NCBI RefSeq assembly: GCF_024448165.1 | Contig: NZ_JAMOLN010000020.1 | Location: 1 to 64,000, forward strand | From: Streptomyces longispororuber | Lineage (GTDB): Bacteria; Actinomycetota; Actinomycetes; Streptomycetales; Streptomycetaceae | Direction of reading: 5' to 3' | Length of the DNA: 64,000 nt | In this document: piece after piece, positions 24,598 through 34,107 of the stretch | Layout of the letters: each line of letters opens with the position of its first letter | How positions within the stretch are numbered: the stretch's first letter is position 1 | The notes under the pieces: model-generated | What the model saw: the letters and a program-made list of their open reading frames with translations, nothing else | The model's database searches: none | What the model was told of the DNA's origin: nothing | Made by a program: the position numbers and the translations under genes

Positions 24598-24609
24598 TAC
24601 TGACCGGTA
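24598..24609. promoter_or_regulatory. Imperfect palindrome, candidate TetR operator
   Basis: TACTGACCGGTA reads TACCGGTCAGTA on the other strand; 8 of 12 positions match. It ends 11 bases before the di-iron gene start, so binding would block the transcript or ribosome site. Similar TACCGGTCAGTA sites are common for TetR repressors of lipid genes. Confidence 0.5.
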
Positions 24610-24612
24610 GGC

Positions 24613-24630
24613 CGAGGGGTACACCCCTCG
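24613..24630. promoter_or_regulatory. Perfect 18-base palindrome upstream of the di-iron operon
   Basis: CGAGGGGT-AC-ACCCCTCG has perfect 8-base arms with a 2-base centre. It lies between the stop of the 638-residue protein gene and the di-iron gene start, on the same strand. It could be a second operator or a short terminator; the 2-base loop favours an operator. Confidence 0.5.
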
Positions 24631-24679
24631 GACGGGACTTTCTTCCCGTGATCGTCAGCAGTGGTTCGGCGCGGTGACG

Positions 24680-26596
24680 TCAGCGCAGCGTCGTCACCCG
24701 GGTGCCGTCCGCCGTCCGGCCGGTCAGCGTCAGCTTCGCGCCCCGCGGAGCCTGCACGGCCAGCAGGTTCCCGGCCCCGGTCGCGCCCGCCGCCACCACG
24801 GAGTCGACCTTCTTGCTGCCCGCGGCGACCAGGTACCAGGTGCCGGCCCGCGACTTCCAGCGCACGCCCGCGAGCACCAGCGGATCACGCGCGCCGCAGG
24901 CGGGGGAGCCCTCCGACTTCGCCGCGACCACCGCCGTGGCGGCGCCCGGCGCACCGAACAGGGCGAGGGTGCGCGGACCGCCGCCCCGCCAGGTCTCGGC
25001 CCGGGTGCACACCCACTGCGCGACCCCGTTCGCCTCGGGCAGCTGCTGGCTCGCGTACGCCCACGCGTTGACGGAGCTCACCCCGTGCGAGCGGGCCGCC
25101 GCGAGGGAGCACGCGGTCGTCCGCCAGTCGCCGGGCGCGGATTCGCGGGGCGCGTCGGGGCGGCCCGACGTGAGGTGCGCGGGCACGAGTTCGCCGAGGT
25201 CCGTGGCGAGCCGGGTGCCGGTGGCGTCGGTCAGCGCCAGCGCGTTCCACGACGTGCACGACGTGGCCAGGGCGGGGCTGGGGAACGGCGCCGTCACCCC
25301 GTCCTTCGTCCGCGCCAGCGCCTGCGGCGCCGCGTCCGGGCGCAGCAGGTCCCGGACAGCCGAGCGGGTCACCCAAGGGGCGGTCAGATAGCGGACGTTG
25401 CCGTCGGCGCGGTTCAGGACGACGGCGCCCGACTGCGGGCCCGTCGCCCCGTCGACCCGCGCGAAGTCGAGCGCCGCGCCGCTCGTGCCGCTCTCCGGCT
25501 CGGCGTAGCGCACGATGCGCAGGCCGTCGTAGAGCAGCACGACGCGGGCCCGGTCGACCACACCCGCGTAGAGCAGCTGCGCGGGTCCCGGCGGGGCGCC
25601 CGCCTGGGTGCCGGGCGTCGCCGACACCTGCACGGACCCACCGGGCCTCGCCCACACCGCGAGGGCCCGGCGCAGCAGGTCCTCGTCGCCCGTGAGGGAG
25701 CCGCGGGCCGGCCACACCGAGAAGTCGGTGCGCGCGGAGTTCTGCCACGCGCCCACCGCGACCTTCGTCAACTTGCCCGGATCCAGAGCCGCTTGACCGG
25801 CCGGGTTCTGGGCGTACGGCGGCGCTGCCGCGCCGTCCCGGCCCCAGCCGCCACCGGGCAGACCGAGCAGCGCGCCGCACACCAGGGTCGCCGCGACCGC
25901 CGCGACCACCGCCTTCACGTGCTGGCGGCGGCGCATCAGATCGGTGGGGCGGGCGTGCAGGGAGCACGGGTCGAACTCCGGCGATTCGAGGAGCGCGTAC
26001 TGCGCCTCGACCCCGTCCGCCGCCGAGAGCGCCGCCGCCGTCTCCTCGGGGGTGCAGCCCGCGGCGGTGAGCGTGGTGCGCACGGCGGTGTCGTCCAGGC
26101 GCTCAAGACCGCGCAGCACGTACGCGGCACGGGCCGGTCCGGTCAGCGCCGACAGCCGCTGGTCCAGGGCGAGTTCATCGGCGCCGCCGGACTTCGGGAA
26201 GAGCTTGAGCCCCCGCACCTGCGGCAGCAGCGGCGGCAGCTGGGCCCGCTTCGGCCAGGCCGCACGGCGCAGCGGCAGCCCCGCCTCCAGGGCGCTGCGC
26301 AGCACCCGGAGGCGTACGTAGGCGTAGCCGGGGTCACCGGTGCGATGGCCGCTGCCGCGCTGGGCGGGGACTGCCGGGGGTGCGGGTGCGGTGCGGCCCC
26401 GGGGGAGCGCCCGCTGGGTCATCGAGTGGGCGGTGAGCACGCGACGGTTGCGGCCCAGGCCCGGCGGCAGCACCAGGTAGGCGAGGCGGACCAGGCGGGG
26501 GTAGTGCTCGACCAGCGCGGCTTCGGCGTGCTCGACGTCGATGACGTCGGCTCCGCCGGGGGACGGGGGAGTGGGTTGCTGCACCTTTGACTGCAC
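24680..26596 (-). CDS. Large single-pass membrane protein with a sigma-factor-like N-terminus (function unknown)
   Basis: This 638-residue protein is not assigned to a family. The N-terminal 200 residues resemble an ECF sigma-factor relic: EAALVEHYPRLVRLAYLVLP and then a helical segment LTGPARAAYVLRGLERLDD with a possible helix-turn-helix TPEETAAALSAAD. One membrane helix follows (about residues 228-250), then a large extracytoplasmic part of roughly 380 residues with several Cys. It could be a membrane-tethered regulator or a secreted sensor. Its GTG start lacks a clear ribosome site; GTG 26584 is an alternative. Confidence 0.65.
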   Translation of the reverse strand: MQSKVQQPTPPSPGGADVIDVEHAEAALVEHYPRLVRLAYLVLPPGLGRNRRVLTAHSMTQRALPRGRTAPAPPAVPAQRGSGHRTGDPGYAYVRLRVLRSALEAGLPLRRAAWPKRAQLPPLLPQVRGLKLFPKSGGADELALDQRLSALTGPARAAYVLRGLERLDDTAVRTTLTAAGCTPEETAAALSAADGVEAQYALLESPEFDPCSLHARPTDLMRRRQHVKAVVAAVAATLVCGALLGLPGGGWGRDGAAAPPYAQNPAGQAALDPGKLTKVAVGAWQNSARTDFSVWPARGSLTGDEDLLRRALAVWARPGGSVQVSATPGTQAGAPPGPAQLLYAGVVDRARVVLLYDGLRIVRYAEPESGTSGAALDFARVDGATGPQSGAVVLNRADGNVRYLTAPWVTRSAVRDLLRPDAAPQALARTKDGVTAPFPSPALATSCTSWNALALTDATGTRLATDLGELVPAHLTSGRPDAPRESAPGDWRTTACSLAAARSHGVSSVNAWAYASQQLPEANGVAQWVCTRAETWRGGGPRTLALFGAPGAATAVVAAKSEGSPACGARDPLVLAGVRWKSRAGTWYLVAAGSKKVDSVVAAGATGAGNLLAVQAPRGAKLTLTGRTADGTRVTTLR

Positions 26597-26688
26597 GTTC
26601 AGCAGAACGAGCGAATCGTGGGATGGTCACAGGGGTGCGGCTTCGGGTGCGGGATGCGCACCTGCGGTGCGGCATCTGCCCGGCGGGG

Positions 26689-26758
26689 GAAGGCTGCGCG
26701 CGGCGCATGCCTTCAGGGGCGCGGGGAACTGCGCGAGAAGCCCCACCGGCCCGCACCC
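26689..26758 (+). repeat. Intergenic hairpin repeat, copy 4
   Basis: A hairpin with arms GAAGGCTGCGC/GCGCATGCCTTC (26689-26714) is followed by the core AGGGGCGCGGGGAACTGCGC (26715 on) and GAGAAGCCCCACCGGCCCGC. A second hairpin, GATGCGCAC/GTGCGGCATC, lies just before it. The element starts 18 bases past the TPR gene stop. Confidence 0.8.
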
Positions 26759-26776
26759 GGAACCCGACCCCCGAAG

Positions 26777-27283
26777 CTACGGCGCGACCCGCAACGCTCG
26801 GGCATAGTTCCCCATCGACCGCTGATATCGCGGCAGATGCGGCGCCAGAGCCTCCAGCACCAACGACAACCCCTCCCGGTCCCGCCCCAGCGAGGAGTAG
26901 CACAGGGCCAGACACCCCCGCACCGCATCGTCCAACTCGTCGCCGGGCGCGCCCAGTTCGGGCTCCAGCAGGGCGACCCCCTCCGCGGCCCGCCCGACGT
27001 TCCGCAGCGAGCTGGCCAGCTGGATCTTCGTGCGGCGGGCCCGATACCCGGTCAACCCCAGCCGCAGCCCCTCCTGGTACAGCGGCACCGCCTTGTCGGA
27101 GTGGCCCGTCGAGTCCCAGGCGCAGGCGCGCTCGAAGGCGGCCACCGGGCTGTCGGCGGGCAGTTCGGCGACGAGGCCGTCGACGAGTGCGCGGAAGTCG
27201 CCCGCGCTCTCCTCGTCGTAGTCGTCGAACGTCGCCCACGCGGCCGCGATCCGCGCTTCCCAGTCACTGTCCTCGATGCCCAT
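26777..27283 (-). CDS. TPR repeat protein
   Basis: This 168-residue soluble protein is made of about three to four tetratricopeptide helical pairs. The clearest blocks are PVAAFERACAWDSTGHSDKAVPLYQEGLRLGL and KIQLASSLRNVGRAAEGVALLEPEL. It carries no catalytic motif and probably serves as a protein-binding scaffold. I chose ATG 27283, with GAGGGTGA a few bases upstream, over a GTG at 27304 that overlaps the tyrosine phosphatase gene. It is the second gene after the phosphatase, 17 bases apart. Confidence 0.75.
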   Translation of the reverse strand: MGIEDSDWEARIAAAWATFDDYDEESAGDFRALVDGLVAELPADSPVAAFERACAWDSTGHSDKAVPLYQEGLRLGLTGYRARRTKIQLASSLRNVGRAAEGVALLEPELGAPGDELDDAVRGCLALCYSSLGRDREGLSLVLEALAPHLPRYQRSMGNYARALRVAP

Positions 27284-27300
27284 CGGGTCACCCTCGGCGA

Positions 27301-28107
27301 TCACCCGTCGGCCGTCAACCGCTTTCGGATCACGGCCACGGCCTCGTCCGGCACGCCGAGTCCCTCCCGTACGTAGGTCTCGACGCCGCCGTACCGCGTG
27401 GCCACCTCCTCCAGCGCGGCCCCCAGATAGCCGGGCACCACCCCGATGACGGAGAGCGCGATGTCCGGGTCGCCGCCCTGGGCCGTGAACCCCTCGACGA
27501 GCGGCGCGAACGACCGCCGCACCGCCGCGTTCACCGCCAGGTACTCCGCCTCGACCGTGGCGTCGTCCGCGCCCAGCAGGGTCAGGATCACGGTGGTGCC
27601 CCAGCCGGTGCGGTCCTTGCCCGCCGTGCAGTGGAAGAGCAGCGGCCCGGCGTCGGGCGCGGCGAGTTCCAGGAGCAGCGTGCGGTACGCGGCGCGCGCC
27701 GAGCCCGACGAGACCAGCGACCGGTACGTGTCGGCGAACAGCGCCTCGGCCTTGCCGCCGCCCAACTGCCGCTCCGCGCGCACCGGATCGGCGAGCACCT
27801 CCTTCAGCTGGGCCGCCGCGGGTGCCACCCCGGCCTGCGCCAGCTTGTCGGCGAGCGCGTCCGCGGCCAGTGCGCGCACCCCGTCCGGGGTGCGGTCGGG
27901 GCGGGCGGCGCGCTCGGCGTCCGTGCGCAGGTCCAGGATCGTGCGGATGCCGAGCGCCGCGAAGGCGGGGTCGGCCGCCGGGTCGAGCCGGTCCAGCTGA
28001 CCCGAGCGGAAGACGAGCCCGGGCCGCACCCGGCCGCCGTCGGCGAGCGGGGTGCCGCCCAGGTCGCGCAGGTTGGCGACGGTGGTGGCGGGGATGGGGA
28101 CGGCCAT
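27301..28107 (-). CDS. Tyrosine/lipid phosphatase (Y_phosphatase3 type)
   Basis: This 268-residue protein begins NLRDLGG and has the phosphatase loop HCTAGKDRTG, the Cys-x5-Arg active site of the protein tyrosine phosphatase superfamily with the Lys typical of the PtpB/lipid-phosphatase group. The LDLRTDAER segment before it is also typical. It would hydrolyse phospho-Tyr/Ser or a phosphoinositide. GGGAG lies 8 bases before the ATG. It is co-directional with the TPR protein downstream. Confidence 0.87.
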   Translation of the reverse strand: MAVPIPATTVANLRDLGGTPLADGGRVRPGLVFRSGQLDRLDPAADPAFAALGIRTILDLRTDAERAARPDRTPDGVRALAADALADKLAQAGVAPAAAQLKEVLADPVRAERQLGGGKAEALFADTYRSLVSSGSARAAYRTLLLELAAPDAGPLLFHCTAGKDRTGWGTTVILTLLGADDATVEAEYLAVNAAVRRSFAPLVEGFTAQGGDPDIALSVIGVVPGYLGAALEEVATRYGGVETYVREGLGVPDEAVAVIRKRLTADG

Positions 28108-28177
28108 GGGCGGAACTCCCGTACGTTCGGGTTTGCGCGGTATGTCCCGCCCAGTGTCCCCTACCGGCCCCGCCGCG

Positions 28178-31100
28178 CTACGACAGCTGCCAGCCGCTGA
28201 ACTCGACCGTGCCGCGCGCTCCGTTCCCGCCGTTCGTCGCGGTCATGAACAGGCCCACGTCCTGCGTCGCCGCCGCCCCCGGCACCGGTACGGTCGCGAC
28301 GGTCCGCCAGGTCGTCCCGCCGTCCGTGGAGCACTCGCCGGTGTACGACCCGCCGGCCCGGCTCAGCCGCAGCAGCACCGGCGCCTTGATCCCGGTGATC
28401 CGCTTGTACGTGTCGAGTGTGCCGTCGCCGTTCGTGTCGTAGGACAGGACCACCCCGTTCGACGGCGTCACCGACAGGTTGAGGAAGCCCTGGGAGCCGG
28501 GCGTGGCGAGGGAGTTGCGCACGATGATCCCCGCCCGTGCCCACGCGCCCGTGACCGCCTGCGCGTCCACCCGCAGCACCGCCGACGAGCCGTCCGTGAA
28601 GGCGCCCTCGCGGTACGCCGTGCCGAACTCCGTCGTGCCCTTCCACAGGTCGGCGCCGCCGCCGTCGATCGCGAACCGGTCGTCGAGCTGACCGAAGACG
28701 GCCGCGTTGTTGCTGTACGTCTTCCAGCCCGCCGCCGGCGGCCCCGCCTCGAACAGCGTGCCCTTGTGCTCGTAGGTGACCCGGTCCTCGCCCGCGGGCC
28801 CGTACTGCACGTCGAGCGTGTACGGGAGCGGGCGCAGCGGCCGGTCGAGCGGGGTGCCCGGCGCGCTCGCCCGCCACGCCACCGTGCCCTCGCCCGCGGG
28901 CGCGACGCTCTTGAGGGAGGTGGCGCCCTCCGGCTCCGCGTCGATGCCCTTCAGCGTGAAGTCGACGCGGCCGGTCGCCCGCAGCCCGTTGACGTTGTGG
29001 AACGTGGCCGCCACGCGCGCGTGCCCGCCCGGCGGGAAGGCGGCCGGCTCGGCGGTGACCGTGAGGGCGCCCTGGTAGGGGGCGCGGGCGAGCACGTCCC
29101 GGACGCGGGCGGCCGTCCGGTACGTGTCCCCGTACGGGCGCAGCGGATAGTCCTTGCGCTCCCGGGTCCACGGCTCCTCGAACGCGAACCAGTCGATCGC
29201 CGCCGGCGCCCGGCCCGCCGCGAGCGCGTCCTGCAGCTCGTCCAGCCACTTCTGCCAGCGCGGCAGGTAGAAGTCGGCCATCAGGCCGTGCCATTCGCGG
29301 TTGCCGTACTCGTGCAGGTTGCCGGGGTCGGACGTGGCCCGGTCGCCCCACACCGTGATCAGGACCTTCGCGCAGCGCTCGAACTCGGCGCGCTCGGTGT
29401 CGTTCGTGGCCAGGTTCCTGGCGTCCTGGATCCACGGGCCGAGCAGGAACGCCTGGGCGGTGCCGGTCACGTCGTCCGACAGCCGCATCAGCTTCAGCCA
29501 CAGCGTCGACAGGGCCTTGAAGGTCGCCTGGTCCTTGTCCGCGTACGCCGCCTTGAGCTGGGGCAGGAGCTGGCGGCTGCGGTGCGCGAGGGCCTGGCGC
29601 GCGACGTCCACGAGGTCGTTCTTGTACGCGGCGCTGCCCCGCAGGCCGCCCGCCACGCCCAGGAGTCCGGCGAGCGCCGCGTCGAAGCGGCCCGGGTCGT
29701 AGGTGAGGGCGCGCGGCGCGTAGTAGGCGGCGCGGTCGGCCGACAGGTCGGGGCGGGCGGCGAACAGCGAGTCGTGCGGGTCGGAGCGCTCCACCGCCTT
29801 CTGCTGGTACGCCGTGTCGTGCAGCGCCTGCCAGGCGGCGCGGGCGTCCTTGTCGCGGCGGCCGTAGCGGAAGTCGGCGTACGAGGCGAACCAGGCCGCC
29901 CGGTCCACCGTGCTCTCCGTCCACGCCAGTTCGGACCAGAGCTCGAACGCGGCCGGATCGCGGTCCGTCGCCTCCGGCATGAACGCCGTCCCGGCCAGCG
30001 CGCTGTCCGGCTTGTCGCGCCACGCGAAGAACTTCTCGTTCCAGATGTGCGCGCGGGCGCCGATCGTCGTGCGGCCGCCGAAGTTCGGGATCGTGCCGAA
30101 CGCGTACGGGGTGCCGCCCCAGTCCTTCTCGCGGTCGGTGACGGACGTGTACCGGTCCGAGACGCCGTCGACGATCAGCATCTTCTTCCTGTCGATGGCG
30201 TCGAGCAGCTCGGGCAGCGGGTTGGCCTCCCAGCCGAGGATCACCCAGGTCGCGCCCGGCCGGTTCTTCTGCAGCGCCGCCTCCACGCCGCGCGCCGCGT
30301 CCGGCACCGGCACGTCGCCCGCCGTGCCGCCCTCGTGCAGCAGGTCCATCTTGAACGCGTCGACCTCGCCGAACAGGTCCTTCTGGTGGCCGTAGAACGA
30401 CTCGGCGACCTGCGCGAACGACGTGGTGCGCGGGTCGAGCCAGTCGGGGCGCTCGAAGCCGTGCCAGACGCCCTGCGGCACGACGTGCGCGTCGCCGCCG
30501 TTGCGGTCGACGAAGCCCTTCGGGACGTGCCCGTAGTAGCCGGGCAGCACCGGCTTCATGCCGAGCGCGCGCAGCCGGTCGGTGATCTTCCGGCCCAGCT
30601 CGGCGCGTTTCGCGATGAGTTCGGGGGTGAGCGGACCGCCGTAGCCGGAGAGGTTCTGCAGCAGCCACCACGGCTGGTGCGAGGGCGCCGGGAGCCAGGC
30701 CCTGGACTCCTCGTCGCTGTAGCCGAAGTCCTTCAGGACGCGGTGGTAGACGGCCTCCATGCCCGCGATGACGAGGACCTCGTTGCAGCCGTGCAGCGCG
30801 AGCACGTCGATCATGCGCTCCCAGTACGGCCAGTCGGCGAAGGGCGCGGTGTAGCCGTCGTTGGTGTCGTTGAGCGCGAAGCGGTGGGGGAGCGACGTCG
30901 AGCGCTCCAGGGGGCGGGCGGGGGCCGGCAGCTTGTTCGGCAGGTCCAGCTGGCTGCCGTTCCACGCGATGTGCGCCCCGCACACGTACTTCAGATACCA
31001 GTGGACCCCGGCCAGGATCACGGCCGGGGTCGTCCCGTACACCTCGATGCGGCCCCGTGTCCCGGACACCCGGAAACGGTCCGCGCCGCCCTGCGGGGCG

Positions 31101-31285
31101 ACCAGTCTGAGACTGAACTGGTCCGCATGGTGCGGCAGTTGCCTTTTGAGCGCGGCGAGCGCCGCGGACGTATCAACCGCCGGAGCGGCATGTGCGGCCG
31201 TCGGCACGGCCAGGCCCCCCAGGGCAGTGCCGAGCCCGACGGCACCTGCCGTGCCGAGAACCGTGCGTCTCGTTGGCGCGGACAT
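28178..31285 (-). CDS. Secreted alpha-N-acetylglucosaminidase (GH89, NAGLU type)
   Basis: This 1035-residue exported hydrolase has a twin-arginine signal (TRRTVLGTAG, cleavage near AHAAP). The NAGLU N-terminal, catalytic and C-terminal domains follow: VHWYLKYVCGAHIAW, LNDTNDGYTAPFADWPYWERMIDVLALHGCN and the DAFKMDLLHEGG segment. A laminin-G/concanavalin-like domain ends the protein from about residue 830. It cleaves terminal alpha-N-acetylglucosamine from glycans such as heparan sulfate or mucin. AGGGGGG lies 8 bases before the ATG. It stands alone and is divergent from a small lipoprotein gene. Confidence 0.9.
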   Translation of the reverse strand: MSAPTRRTVLGTAGAVGLGTALGGLAVPTAAHAAPAVDTSAALAALKRQLPHHADQFSLRLVAPQGGADRFRVSGTRGRIEVYGTTPAVILAGVHWYLKYVCGAHIAWNGSQLDLPNKLPAPARPLERSTSLPHRFALNDTNDGYTAPFADWPYWERMIDVLALHGCNEVLVIAGMEAVYHRVLKDFGYSDEESRAWLPAPSHQPWWLLQNLSGYGGPLTPELIAKRAELGRKITDRLRALGMKPVLPGYYGHVPKGFVDRNGGDAHVVPQGVWHGFERPDWLDPRTTSFAQVAESFYGHQKDLFGEVDAFKMDLLHEGGTAGDVPVPDAARGVEAALQKNRPGATWVILGWEANPLPELLDAIDRKKMLIVDGVSDRYTSVTDREKDWGGTPYAFGTIPNFGGRTTIGARAHIWNEKFFAWRDKPDSALAGTAFMPEATDRDPAAFELWSELAWTESTVDRAAWFASYADFRYGRRDKDARAAWQALHDTAYQQKAVERSDPHDSLFAARPDLSADRAAYYAPRALTYDPGRFDAALAGLLGVAGGLRGSAAYKNDLVDVARQALAHRSRQLLPQLKAAYADKDQATFKALSTLWLKLMRLSDDVTGTAQAFLLGPWIQDARNLATNDTERAEFERCAKVLITVWGDRATSDPGNLHEYGNREWHGLMADFYLPRWQKWLDELQDALAAGRAPAAIDWFAFEEPWTRERKDYPLRPYGDTYRTAARVRDVLARAPYQGALTVTAEPAAFPPGGHARVAATFHNVNGLRATGRVDFTLKGIDAEPEGATSLKSVAPAGEGTVAWRASAPGTPLDRPLRPLPYTLDVQYGPAGEDRVTYEHKGTLFEAGPPAAGWKTYSNNAAVFGQLDDRFAIDGGGADLWKGTTEFGTAYREGAFTDGSSAVLRVDAQAVTGAWARAGIIVRNSLATPGSQGFLNLSVTPSNGVVLSYDTNGDGTLDTYKRITGIKAPVLLRLSRAGGSYTGECSTDGGTTWRTVATVPVPGAAATQDVGLFMTATNGGNGARGTVEFSGWQLS

Positions 31286-31414
31286 ACGTGTGACCCCCCT
31301 GCGTCGCGGATGGTGCGGCGCACGCTAACCGGGTGCACGTCCGCGCTCAACGGTGCGCACGGGGTCGGCGCGAACGTGTCGGTGCACGGAACGCAGACGG
31401 GACAGGAGTGCGCA

Positions 31415-31867
31415 ATGAGGAAGCTACTGGTGGCGGGGGTCGTGGTGCTCGCGGCCGCGACCGGGTGCACGGCACACGGGGACGGCCGCCCGGCGCCGAA
31501 GATCCCCCGAACGGCGAGCGGCTCACTGGAGCAACTGGCACACCGGGCGGGCTGCGCGAAGCCCGACGTCCAGACCGACGCCGACGAGCTGCGCCAGGCC
31601 AACTGCGGTTCGGGCCGGTCCCGTTGGGTGCTGGCCACCTTCGCCACCGACCGCGGCCAGGCCGAGTGGCTGGACGCGGCCGACGACTACGGCGGCACCT
31701 ACCTCGTCGGCCGCCGGTGGATCGCCGTCGGCCCCGACCGGGTCGTGACAGAGCTGCGCGGCCGGCTCGGCGGGACCGTGGAGCGGTCCTCCTCGCACCA
31801 CTCGGGGAGTAGCGGTGGTGGGGGTCACGAGGAGTCGCCCGGCTCCGGGCACACGGGTCACCACTGA
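31415..31867 (+). CDS. Small secreted lipoprotein, function unknown
   Basis: This 150-residue protein has a lipoprotein signal peptide with lipobox AATGC at about residue 18. The middle part has SRWVLATFATDRGQAEWLDAADDYGG and the tail is a low-complexity Ser/Gly/His stretch (HHSGSSGGGG, HTGHH). AGGAG lies 7 bases before the ATG. No domain recognised. The His-rich tail could bind metal, but that is a guess. Confidence 0.75.
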   Translation: MRKLLVAGVVVLAAATGCTAHGDGRPAPKIPRTASGSLEQLAHRAGCAKPDVQTDADELRQANCGSGRSRWVLATFATDRGQAEWLDAADDYGGTYLVGRRWIAVGPDRVVTELRGRLGGTVERSSSHHSGSSGGGGHEESPGSGHTGHH

Positions 31868-31868
31868 G

Positions 31869-31887
31869 CCGGCCGCGCAGCGGCCGG
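31869..31887. terminator. Short hairpin between the lipoprotein and DUF1996 genes
   Basis: CCGGCCG-CGCAG-CGGCCGG lies directly between two convergent stop codons (31867 and 31899). Confidence 0.7.
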
Positions 31888-31898
31888 GGGGAGTGCGG

Positions 31899-33392
31899 TC
31901 AGGTGCAGCGGTCGCCCCGGTTGATGCAGCTCGCGACGCGCTGCATCAGCCGGGTGTCGAAGACGTTGATGAAGTCGCCGTGGTCGGTGACCGGCTTGTG
32001 CAGCTGCTCGGGGAACGAGTCGACGGCGAAGCCGGGCCCCGGCGGCACGTCGTACACGATGCGCTGCACCAGTTGCGGGATCGCCTTGAAGCCCTGCGGG
32101 CAGGCACCGGTCCGCGGGTCCTCGAAGGCCACGTGCGTGCGGTGGTTGGCGCTGTCGGTGTTCGTCCCGTCCCAGCAGCTCTGGAACCGGAAGGTGCGCA
32201 CGACCTTCGAGCCGTCCGGGCAGATCGGGTACTTGTCCTTCAGCTGCCGGTTCTCGAACCCGGTGCAGCTCCACGAGGCGTTGGCGTTCGCGTCGCCGTT
32301 GGTGAACGCCTTCGCGTCACCCGTGATGATCCGCAGGAAGCGCGGCATCGCCACGACCTTGCTCGTCGGATTCCCGTCGAATTTCAAGGTCACCGAGGCC
32401 GGCGTCTGGATCTCTCCGACGTTCTGGTCCTTTCCGCCGCCGTCGGCGCCCGCGTCCGCCTCGTCCTTTCCGTTCTGCAGCCTGAGCACCGGCCAGTAAT
32501 AGGTCGACTTGTCTCCCTGATTGCGGCAGCTGGTCTGCCCCGCGGCGAGATCGTCGTCACTGGAGAAGGCGTCCGTCGCCTGATTTCCCACATAATCGTG
32601 CATGTGGTGAGCGCCATTGCTCACACCGGGCGCGACAATGACATTGTCCGGATTGAACTTGCCGTTCTCATTGCGCCCGCATTTGGTGGTGAACGTGCCG
32701 CGTGACGCGCCGCGCTGGTTGCGGGCGTTGCTGACGTTGGGCTGGACGGACTCGATGGCGACGAAGTCGCCCGCCTCCGGGCCGTTGCCGGTGCTCGGCT
32801 GCTCGGGCTGTCCGGACTGGCCCGGCTGCCCCGGCTGCTGCGACGGATCCTGGCCGGGGGCCGAACTGCCGGACGGCGCGGGGGAGCTGCTCCCGCCGCC
32901 CCCGGCCGACCGGCCCGTGCACTGCGCCATCCCGTCGAGCCCGTCCGGCGGCTGCCCGCCCGCACGCCCGATGTCCTGGCCGATCCGGCCGAGGACGGCC
33001 ACGCGCTTGTCCTTCAGCGGGCCCAGAATGCTGTTCTGCACGAAGTTCGGGTCCTGGGCGGCGGCGGCCCGGTTCGAGGCGAGCCGCTGATACGCCTCCG
33101 TGATCTGGCTGTCCAGCGTGGCCAGTTCGCCGTCGACCCGGCCACGGGCCCCGTCCGGCACGTCGGGCAGGGCATTGCCGACGTCCGGACAGTCGATGGT
33201 GGCCACTTGTGTCTGCTGCGCTGCGCTGCTCGCGTCCTGTCCCGATTCCCCGGAGGGTCCGGAGGTTTCTTCATGGGCCGACGCGTACACATTGACAGCG
33301 ACCAGCCCACCTCCGCCCAGGAGCAGTGCGGCCGACGCGATGGTCATCCGCGTCGCCAGCGAAGAGCGCCGTTTCCGTGAGGTGCGTCCCAT
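31899..33392 (-). CDS. DUF1996 domain secreted protein
   Basis: This 497-residue protein has an N-terminal signal anchor (about residues 15-38), a coiled Ala/Gln-rich helical region to about residue 140, a Ser/Pro/Gln linker, and a DUF1996 domain with [16 protein letters not shown] and [13 protein letters not shown]1996 is found in fungal and bacterial secreted proteins; several members sit in cell-wall contexts but the role is unknown. The start is uncertain: the ATG at 33392 gives a compact signal, and an in-frame TTG at 33428 is also possible; neither has a good ribosome site. Confidence 0.8.
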   Translation of the reverse strand: MGRTSRKRRSSLATRMTIASAALLLGGGGLVAVNVYASAHEETSGPSGESGQDASSAAQQTQVATIDCPDVGNALPDVPDGARGRVDGELATLDSQITEAYQRLASNRAAAAQDPNFVQNSILGPLKDKRVAVLGRIGQDIGRAGGQPPDGLDGMAQCTGRSAGGGGSSSPAPSGSSAPGQDPSQQPGQPGQSGQPEQPSTGNGPEAGDFVAIESVQPNVSNARNQRGASRGTFTTKCGRNENGKFNPDNVIVAPGVSNGAHHMHDYVGNQATDAFSSDDDLAAGQTSCRNQGDKSTYYWPVLRLQNGKDEADAGADGGGKDQNVGEIQTPASVTLKFDGNPTSKVVAMPRFLRIITGDAKAFTNGDANANASWSCTGFENRQLKDKYPICPDGSKVVRTFRFQSCWDGTNTDSANHRTHVAFEDPRTGACPQGFKAIPQLVQRIVYDVPPGPGFAVDSFPEQLHKPVTDHGDFINVFDTRLMQRVASCINRGDRCT

Positions 33393-33456
33393 GGGACTAC
33401 GTACGCAACGCGAGCCGCCGATGTTCAAAGGAGCCGTCAGAAAACTCCGGAATCCC

Positions 33457-34107
33457 CTAACGCCCTTGATCCAGATAGGCGAGAACCGCGAGAACCCGCC
33501 GATTGTCGTCGTCCGACACCGGAAGTCCCAGTTTTCCGAAGATATTCGACGTGTGCTTCGCGATCGCCCGTTCCGTGACCACGAGTTGACCCGCGATCGC
33601 CGCGTTGGACCGGCCCTGCGCCATCAGTTCGAGGACCTCCAGCTCCCGCGGGGTGAGCCCGCCGAGCGGCGGGTCCGCCGCCCGCCGCGACAGCAGCTGC
33701 TGGATCACCTGCGGATCCATCGCGGTCCCGCCGGCGGCCACCCGCCGCACCGCGTCGATGAACTGGTCCGCGTCGAAGACCCGGTCCTTCAGCAGGTACC
33801 CGACCCCGCCGGTCCCGTCGGCGAGCAGCTCGCGGGCGTACAGCTGCTCCACGTGCTGCGACAGGACGAGCACCGGAAGCCCCGGCCGGGCCCGCCGCGC
33901 CGCGAGCGCGCACTGCAGGCCCTCGTCCGTGTGCGAGGGCGGCAGGCGCACGTCGACGACGGCGACGTCCGGGTCCAACTCCGCGAGGGCCTTGGTGAGT
34001 TCGGGTCCGCTCTCGACGGCGGCCGCGATCTCGAAGTCGTACGCCTCCAGCATCCGCACGAGCCCGTCCCGCAGCAGGAACAGGTCTTCGGCTAGGACAA
34101 CACGCAA
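33457..34107 (-). CDS. NarL/LuxR-family response regulator
   Basis: This 216-residue two-component regulator has a receiver with [16 protein letters not shown] and phospho-acceptor Asp in [10 protein letters not shown], then a LuxR helix-turn-helix with [25 protein letters not shown]. It starts with TTG at 34107, with GGAGA 4 bases before, inside the end of the kinase gene (16-base overlap). The partner kinase is the gene at 34092. Its targets are unknown. Confidence 0.9.
   Translation of the reverse strand: MRVVLAEDLFLLRDGLVRMLEAYDFEIAAAVESGPELTKALAELDPDVAVVDVRLPPSHTDEGLQCALAARRARPGLPVLVLSQHVEQLYARELLADGTGGVGYLLKDRVFDADQFIDAVRRVAAGGTAMDPQVIQQLLSRRAADPPLGGLTPRELEVLELMAQGRSNAAIAGQLVVTERAIAKHTSNIFGKLGLPVSDDDNRRVLAVLAYLDQGR

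Noticed and set aside
28052..31414. Long open extension before the small lipoprotein gene
   Set aside because: Antisense to the GH89 gene; the lipoprotein starts at 31415 with a ribosome site and lipobox.
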